Positions 26,391-35,103 of a DNA stretch of 64,000 nt are shown here, one piece after another. The first letter of the stretch is position 1; every line of letters begins with the position of its first letter. The stretch is taken from contig DIYF01000156.1 in assembly GCA_002427745.1 (NCBI GenBank), forward strand, positions 1 to 64,000, given 5' to 3'. Under the pieces are notes generated by a model. That model was not told where the DNA came from and ran no database searches. It saw only the letters and a program-made list of their open reading frames with translations. The position numbers and the translations under genes are program-made. Source of the stretch: Roseivirga sp. UBA6061. Its GTDB lineage: Bacteria > Bacteroidota > Bacteroidia > Cytophagales > Cyclobacteriaceae.

Positions 26391-27239
26391 TTAGTGGTTT
26401 AGGGTTCCGGTATTTACAACAGGCGAGGCTGCTTTATCTGAGCAGAGTACTACCATCAGGTTACTCACCATCGAAGCCTTTTTCTCCTCATCCAGATCCA
26501 CAATGCTCTTTTTATTCAGTTCATCCAGGGCCGTTTCTACCATGCCCACGGCACCTTCTACAATTTTAAAACGGGCCGCTACAATGGCCGTTGCCTGCTG
26601 TCTCTGTAGCATGGCGCTGGCTATTTCCTCTGCATAGGCCAGGTAGCCGATGCGTGCTTCAATTACCTGAATACCCGCAATATTCAATCGCTCAGTCAAC
26701 TCCTCTTCCAGGGCATGGTTTACCTCATTCAAACCTGACCTCAGCGTTATCTCCTGATCATCTTCAAAATTATCATAGGCATAAGAACCTGCAAGTTTTC
26801 TCACCGCTGCGTCACTCTGTACCCTTACAAAGTGTACGTAGTCATTCACCTCAAAGGCAGCCCTGTAAGTTTCTTTTACCTGCCATACCAGGATCACACT
26901 GATCATGATGGGGTTACCCAGCTTATCATTCACCTTTACACGTTCGCTGTCAAAGTTGTGCGCTCTCAGCGATACTTTCTTCTTTACAAAGAATGGGTTT
27001 ACCCAGTAAAAGCCATTTTCCTTGATCGTGCCCCGGTAGTCACCGAAGAAGATCATCACCCGTGAAGTATTGGGGTTGATCACGAAGAATCCTGGTAGCA
27101 AAAAGAAGAACAGTAAGAATAATAAGGAGAAGAATGGATTTCTAAACATAATGATGCCGGCAATGGCACCCGCAATGATCAGTAATTCGACTAATAACAT
27201 CAAAAATCCCGATCCTGCTTTAAATGGTTTCTCTTTCAT
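26391..27239 (-). CDS. SPFH/Band-7 (stomatin-prohibitin) membrane protein
   Basis: A 282-residue membrane scaffold protein. Two hydrophobic segments at about 13-30 and 34-52 anchor it, followed by the SPFH domain (VINPNTSRVMIFFGDYRGTIKENGFYWVNPFF through about 230) and a helical tail with YAEEIASAMLQRQQATAIVAARF, the conserved flotillin-like motif. Such proteins organise membrane microdomains and proteolytic partners. First gene of the operon with DUF4177, RHH and SdpI-like genes; intergenic distances of 4-5 bases indicate translational coupling. An inverted repeat lies 17-35 bases upstream. Confidence 0.92.
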   Translation of the reverse strand: MKEKPFKAGSGFLMLLVELLIIAGAIAGIIMFRNPFFSLLFLLFFFLLPGFFVINPNTSRVMIFFGDYRGTIKENGFYWVNPFFVKKKVSLRAHNFDSERVKVNDKLGNPIMISVILVWQVKETYRAAFEVNDYVHFVRVQSDAAVRKLAGSYAYDNFEDDQEITLRSGLNEVNHALEEELTERLNIAGIQVIEARIGYLAYAEEIASAMLQRQQATAIVAARFKIVEGAVGMVETALDELNKKSIVDLDEEKKASMVSNLMVVLCSDKAASPVVNTGTLNH

Positions 27240-27255
27240 AGTTGTTAATTTAATG

Positions 27256-27274
27256 TGATATTAAAATGATATCA
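27256..27274 (-). promoter_or_regulatory. Inverted repeat upstream of SPFH operon (candidate operator)
   Basis: TGATATTAAAATGATATCA: six-base arms TGATAT/ATATCA around seven bases, 17 bases before the SPFH start. Good place and size for an autoregulating RHH dimer; binding is inferred. Confidence 0.4.
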
Positions 27275-27422
27275 AATTACAACTGTATTAACGTCACTCT
27301 TCCCAAAAAGGTTACAGAGCCCTTGCGGCCGCAGCCTCAGGTAGGTTCGGGGGCGGGTTTCTCCATGCCCAAATGCCGGGTCCATCCTGACATTCAGCAT
27401 TTCGTCAAGTATTCATTTTCTA

Positions 27423-28574
27423 ATGAATAATTCGGGGTTAATTTCGGTGCCAATCGTATTCGTCATGTTAGAGATCACCCGTCCTACCCTGCTGCTCGAT
27501 GAGCAGAAATGCAAAAGAAATATTCAACGTATGACCGCCAGAGCCGGGCGCCAGGGGGTCAAACTTATTCCGCATATGAAAACACCTCAGTCTGTAGAGG
27601 TAGGTAGCTGGTGTGCGGATGCGGGTGTGACGGCCATAACCGTTTCTTCCATAAAGATGGCCTTGTATTTCTCAAGGGCCGGCTGGAAGGATATCACGGT
27701 GGCTTTTCCTGTCAATGTGCTTGAAATAGCCGCTATCAATGAGATACTGGCCATGGGGGTGGACCTGAAATTGTTTCTGCTCGATGAAGAAGTAGCTGAA
27801 AAACTGAATGAGGGTGTTCACCAAAAGGTGAAAGTACTGATTGAACTGGATGCGGGCTATAATCGCACGGGTATCAGTACCGAATCCACAGAGCCCATTC
27901 GCAGACTGGCCGGAAAGATAATGGCGGCTGAAAAACTGGAGTTATACGGTTTGTATTGCCATCCCGGCAATACTTATCAGACCCATGGTATTGAAGAGAT
28001 ACGACAAATCTGGGCCGCTGCCATTCGCAAGATGAATCTGGTGAGAGTGGCTTTGAAAGATATAAAACCCGACCTGATTGTCAGAATGGGAGATACCCCG
28101 GGCTGTACGGTAGTGGAGCAAATGGAGGGAGTGGATGAGATCAGTGCCGGAAATTTTATTTTCTATGACCTGGTAATGAACTACCTCGATGTATGCAATG
28201 AAGAAGATATTGCCGTGGCCATGGCCTGTCCGGTAGTGGCTAAGAACAAAGATCGCCAGGAGATTGTGGTTCATGGAGGGGCCGTACACTTTTCGAAGGA
28301 CCACCTGTTTGATGCCGGTCAGCAAAAGTTTTTTGGCGAAGTGGTGATTCTTGCTGAAGATGGCTGGTCACCCATTATTGAAGGCATCAGGGTAAAGTCA
28401 CTTTCTCAGGAGCATGGGGTGTTGATTGCTACAGATGAAATCTTTGAAAAAGTGGAGATCGGAGACGTTTTGGGGATCCTTCCTATTCACTCGTGCCTCA
28501 CGGCCAATCTCATGAAATCATATACCACACTGGACGGAAAAGTGATTGATCATATGGAAAAGAGTATGACCTGA
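27423..28574 (+). CDS. D-threonine aldolase / D-serine dehydratase-like PLP enzyme
   Basis: A PLP enzyme of the alanine-racemase fold, D-threonine-aldolase-like group (DSD1 domain), acting on D-hydroxy amino acids or related compounds. The PLP lysine is Lys53 in the PHMKTPQS motif; the barrel includes YGLYCHPGNTYQ and ISAGNFIFYD, and the C-terminal domain carries the Zn-ligand motif HSC at 356-358 (LPIHSCLTANL). An alternative ATG 14 codons later (27465) would begin MLEITRPTLLLD, close to the usual family start; the upstream one is kept only because it is longest. Apparently monocistronic. Confidence 0.85.
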   Translation: MNNSGLISVPIVFVMLEITRPTLLLDEQKCKRNIQRMTARAGRQGVKLIPHMKTPQSVEVGSWCADAGVTAITVSSIKMALYFSRAGWKDITVAFPVNVLEIAAINEILAMGVDLKLFLLDEEVAEKLNEGVHQKVKVLIELDAGYNRTGISTESTEPIRRLAGKIMAAEKLELYGLYCHPGNTYQTHGIEEIRQIWAAAIRKMNLVRVALKDIKPDLIVRMGDTPGCTVVEQMEGVDEISAGNFIFYDLVMNYLDVCNEEDIAVAMACPVVAKNKDRQEIVVHGGAVHFSKDHLFDAGQQKFFGEVVILAEDGWSPIIEGIRVKSLSQEHGVLIATDEIFEKVEIGDVLGILPIHSCLTANLMKSYTTLDGKVIDHMEKSMT

Positions 28575-28660
28575 TGCAACACCTTGGTTGTTTGTGACGT
28601 CTATCGGCCAGATAGAAATACCCCGTTTCATTTTTTTAAAGGGACTCAAACAACACAACA

Positions 28661-31075
28661 ATGATCAAAAACTTTCTAAAAATTGCCCTGCGCAACCTGT
28701 GGAGAGATAAATTCTTCTCTCTGCTGAATATTTCAGGGCTGGCCATCGGTATTGCCTGCTGCCTGCTCATTATGACTTATGTCAACTATGAGCTGAGCTT
28801 TGACAAGCATTTTGAAAACTCTGAAAACATTCATCGCATTATTATCAGCGGCAGCTTCAATGGCGATAGCTTTACCGGATCTCAGGCACCTGCTCCGGCA
28901 GGAGGCACTTTCAAGGATCAGGTGCCGGGAGTAGCACAGAGAATGAGACTCCGCAACTCTGGCAACTGGGTAATGAAGTATGAGGAGAAGGTTTTTAATG
29001 AAAACAATGTGGTGTATGCCGATGAAACCTTCTTTGACGTATTTTCCATACCACTCCTGATGGGAAATCCCGATGATGTATTGCTCAATAAGAATACGCT
29101 GGCCATGAGTGAATCGATGGCTAAAAAATACTTTGGCGATGAAGACCCCATGGGCAAGATCATCCGACTGGACAATCGCGTAGACTATGAAGTAAGAGGT
29201 GTTTATGCCGATATACCGGACAATACGCACTTCAGCTTCGATTTCCTGCTGTCATTTATCACCCGTGAAAATGAGTATAATGACCAGCAATGGCTAAGCA
29301 CCAACTACGAAACCTATCTGGTACTGGACCAGAATGTGAATACAGAACAGGTACTGGCAAACATCAATGAAATCGCAGTGGATAAAATGGGGGTAGAGCT
29401 CAAGCAGTACCTCGATATGAGCTTTGACGATTTCAAAAAAGCCGGTAACAACTTTGAGTATATGCTGCAGCCACTGCACGATATCCACCTCAGGTCAGAC
29501 AACTATGGAGGATATGAGGCAGAAGGAGATATCACCTATGTATATATCTTCACTGCTATTGCTGCCTTTATTCTGGCACTCGCCTGTATTAATTTTATGA
29601 ATCTCTCTACTGCCCGTTCGGCCAATCGTGCCAAAGAAGTGGGTATTCGCAAGGTGATGGGCTCTTTCCGTGCTCAGATCATTTACCAGTTTATTTCAGA
29701 GTCTATTCTGATTACCTTTTTGGCCGGGCTGATTGGTCTGGCACTGGCTACCGTGCTGATTCCTTTCTTTAATGACTTTGCCGACAGACAGATGGAACTG
29801 AGCTTCGCGGCCAATCTGCCCTTGGTGTTGGTAGGTTCAATGGTGGTAGGCTTTTTAGCAGGGCTTTATCCGGCCTTTTTCCTCAGTGCCTTCTCACCTG
29901 CCAAGGTCTTGAAGGGGAACCTGAGTACCGGTATGAAGAGTGGAGGCCTCAGAAAAGTACTGGTCACCTTTCAGTTCTTTGTTTCTATTCTGCTGATCAT
30001 AGGTACCTTCAGTATTCTTAATCAGCTCTCATACATTCAGAATAAAAAACTGGGCTTTGAGAAAGATCAGGTCATGGTGGTGCATAATGCCTTTATGCTT
30101 CGTGATAATACAGAAGCTTTCAGAAACGCACTGCTGCAAAATGCTGATATCGAGAATGCTGCCTATTCATCCTTCTTACCGACAACCAGTAGCCGGTCTA
30201 ACACTGTTTTCTTTCCTGATGCAGTTATCGATCAGGAAAAAGGAGTGTTGAGTCAGAACTGGAGCGTGGATTATGAATATGTAGACGTTTTTGGTCTGGA
30301 CGTGGTAGATGGTCGCTTCTTTTCCAGAGAATATGCCACCGACTCTATGGCCATGGTAATCAATGAAACTGCTGCTCAGATGTTCGGCATAGAGAACCTG
30401 GAAGGTGCGGTGATCGGTGATTTTAACGATGACGGATCTGCGCTGGATCGCTACAAGGTGGTGGGTATCGTAAAAGATTTTCACTTTGAATCTTTGAAAG
30501 ATAAAATCAGACCGGTGATTATGAGACTTGGAAATTCTACCGGACTGGTTTCGCTCAAAGTAAATACCACGAATATGCAGGCCACTATGGACCGCGTGGA
30601 AAGAAGCTGGAACGAGCTGGCTCCGGGTCAGCCATTTGAATATTCATTTCTGGACGATCGCTTTACCAATATGTATCAGGCAGAATCCAGGCTGGGAGAT
30701 ATCTTCAGTGTTTTTGCGGGACTGGCGATTGTCATTGCCTGTCTTGGCCTGTTTGGTCTGGCGGCTTTTACAGCCCAGCAAAAAACCAAGGAAGTGGGCA
30801 TTCGCAAGGTGCTGGGAGCTTCCATGGTACAGCTTGTTTATCTCATGTCACGCGAGGTATCTGTCCTGATCATTATCTCTTTTGTGGTAGCCTCGGGCCT
30901 GGGCTGGCTGGGAGTAGATTGGTGGATGCAGAGCTTCTCTTACCGACCGCCTATCAACATTGGTGTATTCCTGCTGGCCGGTGTAGGAGCCTTTGTGATT
31001 GCGCTCCTTACCATGAGCTATCAATCAATAAAAGTGGCCATTGCCAATCCGGTAAAGGCGCTGCGCAATGAGTAA
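28661..31075 (+). CDS. FtsX-like ABC transporter permease, paralogue 1
   Basis: An 804-residue permease of the MacB/FtsX type common in Cytophagales, built of two halves, each an extracytoplasmic MacB core domain and FtsX helices. The start MIKNFLKIALRNLWRDKF and GLAIGIA helix at 20-40 are typical; helix groups follow near 290-315, 340-380, 425-450 and at the C-terminus (680-800), where the coupling motif EVGIRKVLGAS is found twice in related form. No ATP-binding subunit lies nearby, so the partner ATPase must be elsewhere. Tandem paralogue at 31305, each with its own terminator. Confidence 0.93.
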   Translation: MIKNFLKIALRNLWRDKFFSLLNISGLAIGIACCLLIMTYVNYELSFDKHFENSENIHRIIISGSFNGDSFTGSQAPAPAGGTFKDQVPGVAQRMRLRNSGNWVMKYEEKVFNENNVVYADETFFDVFSIPLLMGNPDDVLLNKNTLAMSESMAKKYFGDEDPMGKIIRLDNRVDYEVRGVYADIPDNTHFSFDFLLSFITRENEYNDQQWLSTNYETYLVLDQNVNTEQVLANINEIAVDKMGVELKQYLDMSFDDFKKAGNNFEYMLQPLHDIHLRSDNYGGYEAEGDITYVYIFTAIAAFILALACINFMNLSTARSANRAKEVGIRKVMGSFRAQIIYQFISESILITFLAGLIGLALATVLIPFFNDFADRQMELSFAANLPLVLVGSMVVGFLAGLYPAFFLSAFSPAKVLKGNLSTGMKSGGLRKVLVTFQFFVSILLIIGTFSILNQLSYIQNKKLGFEKDQVMVVHNAFMLRDNTEAFRNALLQNADIENAAYSSFLPTTSSRSNTVFFPDAVIDQEKGVLSQNWSVDYEYVDVFGLDVVDGRFFSREYATDSMAMVINETAAQMFGIENLEGAVIGDFNDDGSALDRYKVVGIVKDFHFESLKDKIRPVIMRLGNSTGLVSLKVNTTNMQATMDRVERSWNELAPGQPFEYSFLDDRFTNMYQAESRLGDIFSVFAGLAIVIACLGLFGLAAFTAQQKTKEVGIRKVLGASMVQLVYLMSREVSVLIIISFVVASGLGWLGVDWWMQSFSYRPPINIGVFLLAGVGAFVIALLTMSYQSIKVAIANPVKALRNE

Positions 31076-31103
31076 ACCACAGCTCCAATTATAAAAGCAT
31101 AAA

Positions 31104-31135
31104 AATCCTCCTGCGTATTTCGGGAGGATTTTTTT
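31104..31135 (+). terminator. Terminator of FtsX paralogue 1
   Basis: AATCCTCC, 11-base loop, GGAGGATT followed by T-tract; 29 bases after the stop. Confidence 0.88.
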
Positions 31136-31209
31136 ATGTCAGCTGCAACATTGTCAATCCTGTTTCCCTCTACTGGTTAAAGGTTGAATTCTGATTGAAT
31201 GGATTCGGT

Positions 31210-31241
31210 GGTTTACCGATGCCTGGCGTAGGTTAACCGAT
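31210..31241 (+). promoter_or_regulatory. Direct repeat with 21-bp period upstream of FtsX paralogue 2
   Basis: GGTTTACCGAT and GGTTAACCGAT, ten of eleven bases equal, starting 21 bases apart (31210, 31231), 64 bases before the ATG at 31305. Geometry of an activator that binds head to tail on one face of DNA. Confidence 0.5.
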
Positions 31242-31304
31242 TTTTCGAAGTGATTCAGTAAGAAGGAGATCTATTTTGTACTTAAGTCAAAAACTCAAAC
31301 AACG

Positions 31305-33728
31305 ATGATTAAGAACTACTTTAAGGTGGCGATGCGAAGCTTGTTCAAGAACAAGTTTTATTCTCTGCTGAACATTACGGGGCTGGCGATAGGTATTGCC
31401 TCCTGCCTGATGATTCTGCTTTTTGTAGCGGATGAGCTGAGTTACGATACCTACTATGAAAACTCAGAAAACACTTACCGCCTCACCATGGCGGGTGCCT
31501 TAAACGGATCAGCTTTTGACCTGGCAGTAGTAGGCCCGTCAGTGGGTAAAGCCATGCTGGATGACTATCCTGAAGTGATCGATTTTGGCAGATTCAGACA
31601 ACGGGGTTCTCCTTTCATCCGCTTTGGAGAAAACGTGTTTAAAGAAGAGAAATTCGTCTGGGCCGATCATTCTATCCTCAATATTTTTGGCATCAGGCTG
31701 GTACAGGGCGACCCTGAAACCGCTCTGACAGCTCCCCGGTCGCTTGTAATGAGCCAGACAGCCGCTAAAAAGTACTTCGGAAATGCTGACCCGGTAGGAC
31801 AGATTGTTGAGTTTGGCACGGCCAGAGATTATAAGGTCACCGGTGTCTATGAAGATATTCCTTCCAATACGCATTTTGACTTTGACGTATTGGGCTCTAT
31901 GGAGACGCTGGACGAGGCAAAACAGCCCATCTGGCTCAGTATGAATTTCCAGACCTACGTAGTGCTCACCCCGGGTGCCGACCTGCAAAAAATGGCTTCC
32001 CAGTTCCCCGCTATGCTCAAGAAGTATATCGGACCTGAAGTGAAGCAGTTTATGAATATGGAGTGGGACCAGATGGAAGAGAATGGTACCAACCTGGCCT
32101 TTGGTATGCAGCCTGTAGCGGATATCCATCTGTACTCCGATTTACAGGCAGAGCTGGATGTAAATAGTGATATCGACTACGTTTATATCTTTTCGGCCAT
32201 TGCCTTCTTTATCCTGCTGATTGCCTGTATCAATTTCATGAACCTTTCTACGGCCCGTTCTGCTCACAGAGCCAAGGAAGTAGGGGTAAGAAAAGTTCTG
32301 GGTTCTTTAAAAGCACAGCTTATCTATCAGTTTCTGGCAGAGTCTATTCTCGTAAGCTTTATCTCTTTTGTACTGGCCATTGGCCTGGCCTACATCGCAG
32401 CGCCATTGTTCAATGACCTTGCCGATAAGACACTGAGCATTCCTTTTACCGATCCGGTTTTTATCAGCCTGTTTTTTGGCGGGGTGGTAATTGTCGGGTT
32501 ACTGGCCGGTAGTTACCCTGCCTTTTTCCTGTCTGCCTTTCAGCCGGTGAAAGTACTCAAGGGTAGTCTGAGCAGCGGTATGAAAAGTGGTGCTCTGAGA
32601 AGCGTGCTGGTCGTGGTGCAGTTCTGTACTTCTATCTTTCTGGTGATCGGCACCCTGGTAATTCTGAACCAGCTCTCTTATATACAGAACAAAAATCTTG
32701 GGTTTGAAAAGGATCAGGTGATCATTATCAACGATGCTTTTCTGGCCGGTACGAATGTAAATGCCTTGAAAACGGCTGTAGAGACTTTCCCGGAGGTGAA
32801 ATCTGCCTCACTGAGCGGTTTCCTGCCTACCCCCTCAAGTAACAACATGAATGTTTTTCTGAAGGGTATTGTACCTACACAGGAAAATCAATACCTGATG
32901 AGTAGCTGGACGGTAGATTACGAGTACCTGGAAACCCTGGGAATGGAACTGTCGGCTGGTCGTAATTTCTCCCGCGATTTTCCATCTGATTCCCTGGGAG
33001 TGATCCTGAATGAGGCGGCTGTTAAAGAAATGGGATACGAGCCACAGGAGGCATTGGGTACCACCATAGGTAATTTTGTGAACCTGGAGGGCGACATCCA
33101 GGGACTTAAAGTAGTAGGTGTGGTGAAAGACTTCCACTATCAGTCACTCAGAAATAAGATTGCTCCGCTGATCATGCAATTGGGTAATAGCTCCGGCTTG
33201 TTGAATATTAAAGTGAACACGAATGATTACCCTGCCCTTATCGATAAGCTGGAAGATCAATGGGCCACCCTGGCACCGAGTCAGCCATTTGAAACATCAT
33301 TTTTGGATGTGAGATTTGGCCGAATGTATGATGAAGAACAGCGACTGGGCAAGATATTCGGTGTTTTTGCCACCCTTACCATTATCATTGCCTGTCTGGG
33401 GCTCTTTGGTCTGGCGGCATACACGGCAGAAAACCGGATCAAGGAAGTGGGCATCAGAAAAGTACTGGGGGCCAATGTAGGTCAGTTGGTATACCTGCTG
33501 TCTAAGGATATAGGCAAGCTGGTGCTGATTGCCTTCATAATCGGGGCTCCTTTGGCCTGGTACTTTATGAACACCTGGCTTCAGGGTTTTGAGTATCGTA
33601 CCACTATTGGCTGGACCATTTTTGCACTTACAGCGGCCGGTTCACTGATGATTGCCCTGTTTACTATGAGCTATCAGTCGCTTAAGGCGGCTACCGGAAA
33701 CCCTGTGAAATCATTGCGCAGTGAATAG
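31305..33728 (+). CDS. FtsX-like ABC transporter permease, paralogue 2
   Basis: An 807-residue paralogue of the preceding permease with the same two-half architecture: MIKNYFKVAMRSLFKNKF, GLAIGIA helix, periplasmic MacB core domains, the SAHRAKEVGVRKVLGS and EVGIRKVLGAN coupling motifs and a final segment SYQSLKAATGNPVKSLRSE. Such proteins export peptides, lipoproteins or antimicrobials, or act as mechanotransmitters; the substrate is unknown. It has its own upstream region with a 21-bp direct repeat, and its own terminator, so it is probably regulated separately from paralogue 1. Confidence 0.93.
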   Translation: MIKNYFKVAMRSLFKNKFYSLLNITGLAIGIASCLMILLFVADELSYDTYYENSENTYRLTMAGALNGSAFDLAVVGPSVGKAMLDDYPEVIDFGRFRQRGSPFIRFGENVFKEEKFVWADHSILNIFGIRLVQGDPETALTAPRSLVMSQTAAKKYFGNADPVGQIVEFGTARDYKVTGVYEDIPSNTHFDFDVLGSMETLDEAKQPIWLSMNFQTYVVLTPGADLQKMASQFPAMLKKYIGPEVKQFMNMEWDQMEENGTNLAFGMQPVADIHLYSDLQAELDVNSDIDYVYIFSAIAFFILLIACINFMNLSTARSAHRAKEVGVRKVLGSLKAQLIYQFLAESILVSFISFVLAIGLAYIAAPLFNDLADKTLSIPFTDPVFISLFFGGVVIVGLLAGSYPAFFLSAFQPVKVLKGSLSSGMKSGALRSVLVVVQFCTSIFLVIGTLVILNQLSYIQNKNLGFEKDQVIIINDAFLAGTNVNALKTAVETFPEVKSASLSGFLPTPSSNNMNVFLKGIVPTQENQYLMSSWTVDYEYLETLGMELSAGRNFSRDFPSDSLGVILNEAAVKEMGYEPQEALGTTIGNFVNLEGDIQGLKVVGVVKDFHYQSLRNKIAPLIMQLGNSSGLLNIKVNTNDYPALIDKLEDQWATLAPSQPFETSFLDVRFGRMYDEEQRLGKIFGVFATLTIIIACLGLFGLAAYTAENRIKEVGIRKVLGANVGQLVYLLSKDIGKLVLIAFIIGAPLAWYFMNTWLQGFEYRTTIGWTIFALTAAGSLMIALFTMSYQSLKAATGNPVKSLRSE

Positions 33729-33750
33729 CTGACAAGCTGAAATAAATATA

Positions 33751-33781
33751 AAAGCAGTTCTAAAAAGGGCTGCTTTTTTTT
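33751..33781 (+). terminator. Terminator of FtsX paralogue 2
   Basis: AAAGCAG, 12-base loop, CTGCTTT and further T; 22 bases after the stop. Confidence 0.85.
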
Positions 33782-33827
33782 ATAATAGCCCGGGGAAAAC
33801 CTAGTTTATCCTATATACTCAGGGTCG

Positions 33828-34844
33828 TTGAAGTTCAAATTGAAGAAGGTCAGGTATTTACTGCTTAGTTTGTTGGTAGCCGGTACGCTCATTTCCTATG
33901 CGAGTATCTGGGTCTCACCTGCTAGTTTCAAAATCGCGGCCGGCATATCCATGCTCATCCCCCTCTTTCTTGTGCTCAATCTGTTGGCACTTCTGGTGCT
34001 TATTTACAAACGATCGGTAAAGGCCTTAATTCCGGTACTGGTACTTGCACTGGGCTATCCTTTCTTTGTAGCCACCTTTGGGGGAGGGAGTAATGAGATG
34101 GTGGGAGAACCATCCTTTTCTGTGATGAGCTACAATGTCAAGGGCTTTCGCGATTCGGAAAAGGCAAAATCTGATCAGTTTTTTGATTCCATTGAAAGCC
34201 TTGATGCCGACATTCACTGTTTTCAGGAGTTTTACGACAGGGCCGCCTATGTGAAAAAACTTGAGCAGGGAGAGTTCAATGTAATTCACAACAGAAGGCT
34301 GTCTAATCTGGCCATAGCCTCTAAATACCCAATTATAGACCATGGCCTGCTTATTCCTAATAAGAGGTTTAACAATATTATGTTTGCCGATCTGCTATTG
34401 GCTAAGGGAGATACTTTACGCGTGTACAATGTTCATCTGCAATCTATGGGGATCACCCACACCAACCGGCAGTATTATGAAGACATCATGTCTGAGTATG
34501 ACGATGCGAAAACCAAATTTCTGCAGGGAGCCTCAGAGAGGGCGAATCAGATTTCTTTGCTGTTGAAACATGCCGGGAGCTGTTCATATCCGACACTGAT
34601 AGCTGGCGACTTTAACGATGTGCCTTATAGCTACAACTATTTCAAAGTGCGTAGAAGTTTTTCCAACGCCTTTGAAAAGGCCGGTTCCGGTCTGGGGTTT
34701 ACCTATAATGGTGATCTGCCTTTTCTAAGGATTGATAATCAGTTTTTTAACGAAGACCTTGAAGTTCGCTCCTTCGAAACCATTGATTACATGGACTATT
34801 CCGATCACTATGCAATCCTAGGTATTTATTCAATAAGTGACTAA
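33828..34844 (+). CDS. Membrane-anchored endonuclease/exonuclease/phosphatase-family protein
   Basis: A 338-residue protein with three hydrophobic segments (about 9-27, 35-60, 66-84) and a C-terminal EEP-fold phosphohydrolase domain facing outward. Catalytic elements are visible: Asn103 (SYNVKG), Glu134 (FQEFYD), Asn201/His203 (YNVHLQ), Asp261 and Asn263 (AGDFNDVP) and Asp326-His327 (YSDHYAI). The substrate could be a phosphodiester or lipid phosphate. The start is a TTG at 33828 giving MKFKLKKVRYLLL; no ATG is available before the second helix, so a TTG start is most likely. Followed closely by the PspC gene. Confidence 0.85.
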   Translation: MKFKLKKVRYLLLSLLVAGTLISYASIWVSPASFKIAAGISMLIPLFLVLNLLALLVLIYKRSVKALIPVLVLALGYPFFVATFGGGSNEMVGEPSFSVMSYNVKGFRDSEKAKSDQFFDSIESLDADIHCFQEFYDRAAYVKKLEQGEFNVIHNRRLSNLAIASKYPIIDHGLLIPNKRFNNIMFADLLLAKGDTLRVYNVHLQSMGITHTNRQYYEDIMSEYDDAKTKFLQGASERANQISLLLKHAGSCSYPTLIAGDFNDVPYSYNYFKVRRSFSNAFEKAGSGLGFTYNGDLPFLRIDNQFFNEDLEVRSFETIDYMDYSDHYAILGIYSISD

Positions 34845-34869
34845 TTTATGCCTTCGATAGTGTGTATGT

Positions 34870-35091
34870 ATGTCAGTGTACGGATTTTTTAGAAAATCCG
34901 GCAGCGAAAAGGTACTTTCAGACGTCTGTGGAGGTCTGGCCCGATGGTCAGAGCGTAACAGGAACCTGTTTAGTTTCTTTTGGGGCGCTGTTTCAATTTT
35001 TATGGCAGTCTTTCCAGGCATTATCACTTATATCATTTTGTGGGTTACGCCCAAAAGTGTATTGGTAAAAAGAAACAAATTATTTTCCTAA
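34870..35091 (+). CDS. PspC-domain small membrane protein
   Basis: A 73-residue protein with the PspC signature KVLSDVCGGLARW followed by a membrane helix (about 37-60) ending YIILWVTPKS. PspC domains occur in phage-shock and envelope-stress proteins, but many Bacteroidota single-domain versions have no known role. It starts 25 bases after the EEP gene and ends 12 bases before the lipoprotein gene. Another frame is open across this stretch, but only this one matches a known domain. Confidence 0.8.
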   Translation: MSVYGFFRKSGSEKVLSDVCGGLARWSERNRNLFSFFWGAVSIFMAVFPGIITYIILWVTPKSVLVKRNKLFS

Positions 35092-35103
35092 ATCCACTAG
35101 TCT

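Noticed and set aside
34862..35068. Overlapping frame MYVCQCTDFLENP... on the plus strand
   Set aside because: The neighbouring frame encodes a clear PspC domain over the same bases.
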